A stretch of 64,000 nt of DNA from assembly GCF_006351925.1 (NCBI RefSeq), contig NZ_CP040924.1, positions 490,501 through 554,500 of the forward strand, in the 5' to 3' direction. Source of the stretch: Clostridium thermarum. GTDB lineage: Bacteria; Bacillota; Clostridia; Clostridiales; Clostridiaceae. A program made the translations under genes and the position numbers. Positions 60,686 to 64,000 of the stretch are shown here, in pieces; the first letter of the stretch is position 1; every line of letters begins with the position of its first letter. The notes beneath the pieces were generated by a model, which saw only the letters and a program-made list of their open reading frames with translations, searched no databases and had not been told where the DNA came from.

Positions 60686-62966
60686 TTTGTTTGTCTGAAA
60701 TACAATCCAAATTGTTTTGTTTAAGGTAATTCGTCAGGTTTTCACGCATTAGCTTAGATAGCTCTTCATGCTTGCCGTATTCCTGTAATATTGACTTGGC
60801 TATGTCATCCTTAGGACTGCAAAATTCTTCAATGGATTCCTTGAAGTCTGCCCCGTCTTTTGCTTCGATGTAGTCCTTGAAGCTGTAGGTACCATCATCG
60901 TTCTTTGTGTATATTATTGCTGCAGGAACTATTCCGGCGCCTTCTTCGTTAATAGTCTTATCATAGAGTCTAAAGCCGCTGTAGTAAACGTTGGCGAATA
61001 TCCTTAGCTCATTTCCCTTTTCATAGGTTCCATAAACCTTTGGAGCTACAATTGTCAAGTAATCACTATCAGGCGCTATAGCTGTATGAGGATCAGTTAT
61101 AGAAACAACTGCTGAGTACTTATTTAGTGCAGCGGAGTAAACCAGTTTAAGAATAGTATCATTACCTTCATATTTGAAAGGGGGAAGCTTTGCAGGCGTA
61201 TATGGTGAAAGTTTGCTGTACCATTCTTCCGGTGAAGAATAGGAGCCGGCCTTTACATTGTTTCTATTTCCTAACAGGTCAATACAAAGCTGCATCATTA
61301 CATGGGCTTTAAGTCCGTTAACTTCCCTCTGCTCAAACAGTGAAAGCATATAGGATAGAGCATCGTCGCCCATTTTTAGTATATCCTCATATTCATTCTG
61401 ATGGGCTTTGATGTAATCTGCCGGATTGCTTGATGCAGCAGGGGATTCCATAATAGTGTTTAGCTTCTTCTCAACCTGCTCTGCCACCTCGTTATTAATT
61501 ATGAAGGAAGAGGGCTTTAATGAACTCCAATCCTGCTTATCTATTAGTGGTATAAACTCTCCTTTAAACTTCTCCAGAGATACGGAATAGTCTCTGGTAC
61601 TTACCCCTAAGACCTTTTCTACTGAATTTCTGGAAAAGGTATATTTTCTGATCTCTCTTCCATTCTCAAAGTTAAAGGTAATATAATCCACATTATCAAT
61701 GAGACAGAGCATAATGGCTGCATTTTTTCTCATTTCGGCAGAATTATCGATACTGTCCTCACCGTTAAACTGCTTTGGTGTGACCTTATAATTTATAGTT
61801 GCCCCATAGGGTTCAGTATAGGTCTGCAGAGAAATTCCCTTTCCATACTGGGAGTAATATAAGCGGGAAGAAATGTTTCCAACGTTACTTGCACTTCCCA
61901 CATATAAGGTCTTGTAGCTATAGAGTTCATCATAATTCAATGTGGTGCCGGAGGATATTATGGTGTCTTTAACTTCCGGAGAAGTCTTTTGTGAAGGATC
62001 TGTAAGGCAAACTATTGTAATTATTGCAGCTGCAGCAAGAGCAATAAAGCTTCCAAGTACCTTGGGCTTTTTGAAATAGGCAATATACTTGATTCTCTTG
62101 CTTATGTCTTTTTCACCATTCTGCATAGAAGTGGTGCAGGGGAGATAGTTATTTCGATTCAGGGCAGTTTTTAGAAGTACGGAGGCATAGGTCTTTCTGT
62201 CAGAGTAGACTTCTAATACCCTGTAGTCACATAAAATCTCCATATCTCTTCTGAAGACCTTGAAACAGATCCACATTATAGGATTATACCAATAGATACA
62301 AAGCAACAATGTACTAAGTACACTCCACAGGATATCCTTGTGCTTATAGTGCATGAGCTCGTGCATGAATACACTTTTCAGCTCCTGCTCAGTGTATCCT
62401 TCAGGCAAGATTATCTCAGGCTTAAATAATCCCTTTAACAATGGGGTATCTCCACCTATTCTGATTTTGATATCAGAGCTTATACCCAACTCTTTTTTAC
62501 ATTCTTCCAATACTGCATATACTGATGGATCTTCTGCAGGTATAAATCTTCTTGTCTTTTTGTGATATAACAGGTAAACCAAGGTACTGTAGGATAACAT
62601 GATTAATGAACCGGTGCTCCATATCAGCAGAACATTATCCATAAGGGTTTTGCTGAAGGTGATTTGCTTATTTTGCTCTCCGATTACCACCTGTCCAGTA
62701 ACGTAGGCTTCATTTTTCTGTAGGGTATTTTCTATGGGACCAATTGTTGACTTTTTGACAACTTCTATTTTTTTAACCTGTGGTACAGTATTTAGAACAC
62801 TTACCCTACTTTCAGGCAGTACCGGTACCAAAAGTCTTAAGGCCAGTATGATCCAAAGCGCGAATTGCCATTTGGGAGAAATTCTAGTCTTTAGCAGGTT
62901 CTTAATCCCTAAGATTATTAAGGCTGTTATAGAAGTAGCAACAGATATATTTATAAGAGTCTCCAT
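60678..62966 (-). CDS. BlaR1/MecR1-type M56 sensor peptidase
   Basis: A 762-residue membrane protein from the ATG at 62966 (AAGGAG upstream; 4 bp after the BlaI stop). Four membrane segments lie in the first 320 residues, among them TLINISVATSITALIILGIK and VLGSFIALAAAAIITIVCLT. The cytoplasmic M56 zinc peptidase site is FMHELMHYKHKDILW (about residue 208), and EILCDYRVLEVYSDRKTYAS is also conserved. The C-terminal extracellular part (about 330-762) is not a penicillin-binding domain: no SxxK/KTG set was found. So the ligand is probably not a beta-lactam. It should cleave BlaI on stimulation. The last residues come from the neighbouring DUF3307 gene (see findings). Confidence 0.85.
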   Translation of the reverse strand: METLINISVATSITALIILGIKNLLKTRISPKWQFALWIILALRLLVPVLPESRVSVLNTVPQVKKIEVVKKSTIGPIENTLQKNEAYVTGQVVIGEQNKQITFSKTLMDNVLLIWSTGSLIMLSYSTLVYLLYHKKTRRFIPAEDPSVYAVLEECKKELGISSDIKIRIGGDTPLLKGLFKPEIILPEGYTEQELKSVFMHELMHYKHKDILWSVLSTLLLCIYWYNPIMWICFKVFRRDMEILCDYRVLEVYSDRKTYASVLLKTALNRNNYLPCTTSMQNGEKDISKRIKYIAYFKKPKVLGSFIALAAAAIITIVCLTDPSQKTSPEVKDTIISSGTTLNYDELYSYKTLYVGSASNVGNISSRLYYSQYGKGISLQTYTEPYGATINYKVTPKQFNGEDSIDNSAEMRKNAAIMLCLIDNVDYITFNFENGREIRKYTFSRNSVEKVLGVSTRDYSVSLEKFKGEFIPLIDKQDWSSLKPSSFIINNEVAEQVEKKLNTIMESPAASSNPADYIKAHQNEYEDILKMGDDALSYMLSLFEQREVNGLKAHVMMQLCIDLLGNRNNVKAGSYSSPEEWYSKLSPYTPAKLPPFKYEGNDTILKLVYSAALNKYSAVVSITDPHTAIAPDSDYLTIVAPKVYGTYEKGNELRIFANVYYSGFRLYDKTINEEGAGIVPAAIIYTKNDDGTYSFKDYIEAKDGADFKESIEEFCSPKDDIAKSILQEYGKHEELSKLMRENLTNYLKQNNLDCISDKQNG

Positions 62967-62970
62967 GCTA

Positions 62971-63348
62971 TCACTGATCTCCTTCCATATTTTCAATTAT
63001 CTTTTTTAGTTCAGCAACTTCCTCTTTTGATAGGGTCTCCTGCTTTGCCAAGGTAGCCACCATAGTAGATATTGAACCGCCAAAAACTCTCTTGAGAAAG
63101 CTCCTGGTCTCTTCCAGCTTACATTCTTTTTCAGGAGCAAGTGCGTAGTATTTAAAGTTTGACGTTGAGGACTTATCCGCACCTATTGCTCCTTTTTCCA
63201 TAAGCCTTGTTACCATTGTCCTTATGGTAGTATAGCTCCATTTTGTGTCTTTTAGCTCCTCTGAAATCTGCTTTAGGGTTAAACTGTCATTTTTCCATAA
63301 GCACTCCATAACCTTCCATTCTGCTTCACTTATGTTATATTTACTCAT
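62971..63348 (-). CDS. blaI: BlaI/MecI/CopY-family repressor
   Basis: A 125-residue winged-helix regulator from the ATG at 63348 (AGAGGTGG upstream; the GTG at 63357 lies within that site). ISEAEWKVMECLWKNDSLTL then KQISEELKDTKWSYTTIRTM and VTRLMEKGAIGADK form the BlaI/MecI DNA-binding domain. The C-terminal dimerisation helices contain FLKRVFGGSISTMVATLAKQ. It represses its own operon with blaR1 through two TACA-TGTA dyads found directly in front. The cleavage site Asn-Phe of MecI-type proteins is not certain. What else it controls is unknown; no beta-lactamase gene is in the window. Confidence 0.92.
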   Translation of the reverse strand: MSKYNISEAEWKVMECLWKNDSLTLKQISEELKDTKWSYTTIRTMVTRLMEKGAIGADKSSTSNFKYYALAPEKECKLEETRSFLKRVFGGSISTMVATLAKQETLSKEEVAELKKIIENMEGDQ

Positions 63349-63364
63349 TATATCCACCTCTGAT

Positions 63365-63409
63365 TACAAATGTAGTTGCGATATGATTTTAGTTTACACT
63401 TGTAGTCAA
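63365..63409 (-). promoter_or_regulatory. blaI promoter with two BlaI operator dyads
   Basis: On the minus strand: -35 TTGACT (63404-63409), 17 bp, -10 TCATAT (63381-63386). Dyads TACACTTGTA (63395-63404, in the spacer) and TACAAATGTA (63365-63374, after the -10) have centres 30 bp apart and fit the TACAnnTGTA type operators of this family. Confidence 0.8.
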
Positions 63410-63512
63410 GAAATGTCAATGGATAATTTGAAAAAGAATATGCAAATAAAATAATATATTCCATGTTAAATAATTTTAGGAAATGTTATCATAAAAGTTA
63501 GAGGTGAAGAAT

Positions 63513-64000
63513 ATGAAGATTAGATTTGATTTGTTTCCGCAGGGCAAAACTAAAGCTCTGACCATGAGCTACGATGACGGACAGATTTTTGACAGAAAGC
63601 TTGTAAACATTTTTAACAAGTATGGAATAAAGGGTACCTTCCATTTGAATTCCGGTACTTTCGGCAGAGAACCCTTTATCAACGCCGAGGAAGTGGCAGA
63701 ACTTTATAAAGGACATGAAGTGTCAGTTCATACAGTGACTCATCCTTTTTTAGACTGCATTCCTGTGGAGGAAGTAGTGAAGGAAATAATTGAAGACAGA
63801 AAGAACCTTGAGACTTTGGTAGGTTATCCTATAAAAGGCATGTCCTATCCGTTTGGGGGTTTTAATGACAAAATAGTAGAAACCCTTAAGATTTTGGGAA
63901 TGGAATATTCCAGAACGGTGATTTCACATCATGACTTCAGAATGCCGGAAAACTTTTTAACATGGCCTGCTACCTGCCATCATAGTGATAATCTTATTGA
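63513..64000 (+). CDS. NodB-type polysaccharide deacetylase family protein (partial at window end)
   Basis: The gene starts at ATG 63513 (GAGGTGAAGAAT) and runs past the end, so 162 residues are visible. The NodB domain reads LTMSYDDGQIFDRKLVNIFN (metal/catalytic Asp-Asp), YGIKGTFHLNSGTF and EVSVHTVTHPFLD with the His-x-x-x-His metal pair, then GMSYPFGGFNDKIVETLKIL. It lacks a signal peptide at this start, unlike secreted chitin or peptidoglycan deacetylases, so a cytoplasmic sugar deacetylase or related role is likely. Divergent from the blaI promoter by about 100 bp. Confidence 0.85.
   Translation, partial: MKIRFDLFPQGKTKALTMSYDDGQIFDRKLVNIFNKYGIKGTFHLNSGTFGREPFINAEEVAELYKGHEVSVHTVTHPFLDCIPVEEVVKEIIEDRKNLETLVGYPIKGMSYPFGGFNDKIVETLKILGMEYSRTVISHHDFRMPENFLTWPATCHHSDNLI

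Noticed and set aside
1-64000. CRISPR arrays, tRNA or rRNA genes
   Set aside because: The short repeats found are irregularly spaced and palindromic, unlike a CRISPR array; no cloverleaf or rRNA-like sequence was noticed by eye.

Overview
The window reads as a chromosomal segment of a low-GC, Gram-positive, anaerobic, Clostridium-like bacterium. The evidence is the A+T-rich sequence, strong AGGAGG ribosome-binding sites, lipoprotein signal peptides ending in a lipobox cysteine, the clostridial YvrJ/DUF1659/DUF2922 genes, a DUF4358-MBOAT-DHHW acylation operon, and a BlaI/BlaR1 pair. No rRNA, tRNA or CRISPR array was seen.

Region 1 (1-15.5 kb) is an accessory, decaying region. It holds a broken secreted metzincin protease, fragments of three transposon types (IS21-like IstA, a DUF6431/DDE/ExeA-type element, IS66 TnpB), and three copies (two usable, one rotten) of a small YvrJ-DUF1659-DUF2922 module. 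Two of these copies sit next to a divergent DnaD-like replisome-organizer gene. There are also an Rpn-type PD-(D/E)XK protein, a broken anti-sigma factor, and an apparently intact surface flavoprotein (fumarate-reductase-like lipoprotein).

Region 2 (15.7-38.9 kb) is an intact carbohydrate-catabolic locus. A Gfo/Idh oxidoreductase, a GH65 phosphorylase-type enzyme and a GH36 alpha-galactosidase-type enzyme form one operon. A divergent LacI-family repressor is followed by a twelve-gene plus-strand run: sugar-binding lipoprotein, two permeases, ABC ATPase, GH38 alpha-mannosidase, GH63 mannosyl/glucosyl-glycerate-hydrolase-type enzyme, SGNH esterase, GH13_18 phosphorylase, MDR dehydrogenase, TIM-barrel isomerase, glycerate kinase and a GT4-fold enzyme. 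The combination of GH38, GH63, GH13_18 and glycerate kinase points to uptake and breakdown of glycosylglycerate solutes (glucosylglycerate, mannosylglycerate or mannosylglucosylglycerate), ending in hexose-1-phosphate or hexose plus phosphoglycerate. AAAACGTTTT-type palindromes lie in front of both operons, and a similar AAACGTTTT sequence precedes the diguanylate cyclase gene.

Region 3 (38.9-58 kb) is about the cell surface and extracellular polysaccharide. It contains a diguanylate cyclase whose sensor domain carries a carbohydrate-binding module, a 1630-residue secreted multidomain GH31 enzyme, a 1211-residue secreted GH87 alpha-1,3-glucanase with four CARDB repeats, a DUF4097 lipoprotein, and a DUF4358-MBOAT-DHHW O-acylation operon. 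An M50-type protease-like membrane protein and an SDR are also present.

Region 4 (58-64 kb) has a YitT-family membrane protein, a SatD-like protein, a damaged DUF3307 gene fused onto the 3' end of blaR1, BlaR1/BlaI with two operator dyads, and the start of a NodB-like deacetylase.

A family of short palindromic repeats (core GGGACAGAGGGACGTTG...GTCCC) occurs twelve times outside the central sugar locus. It is mostly just 3' of genes, and in three places it supplies the last codons and stop of a truncated gene.
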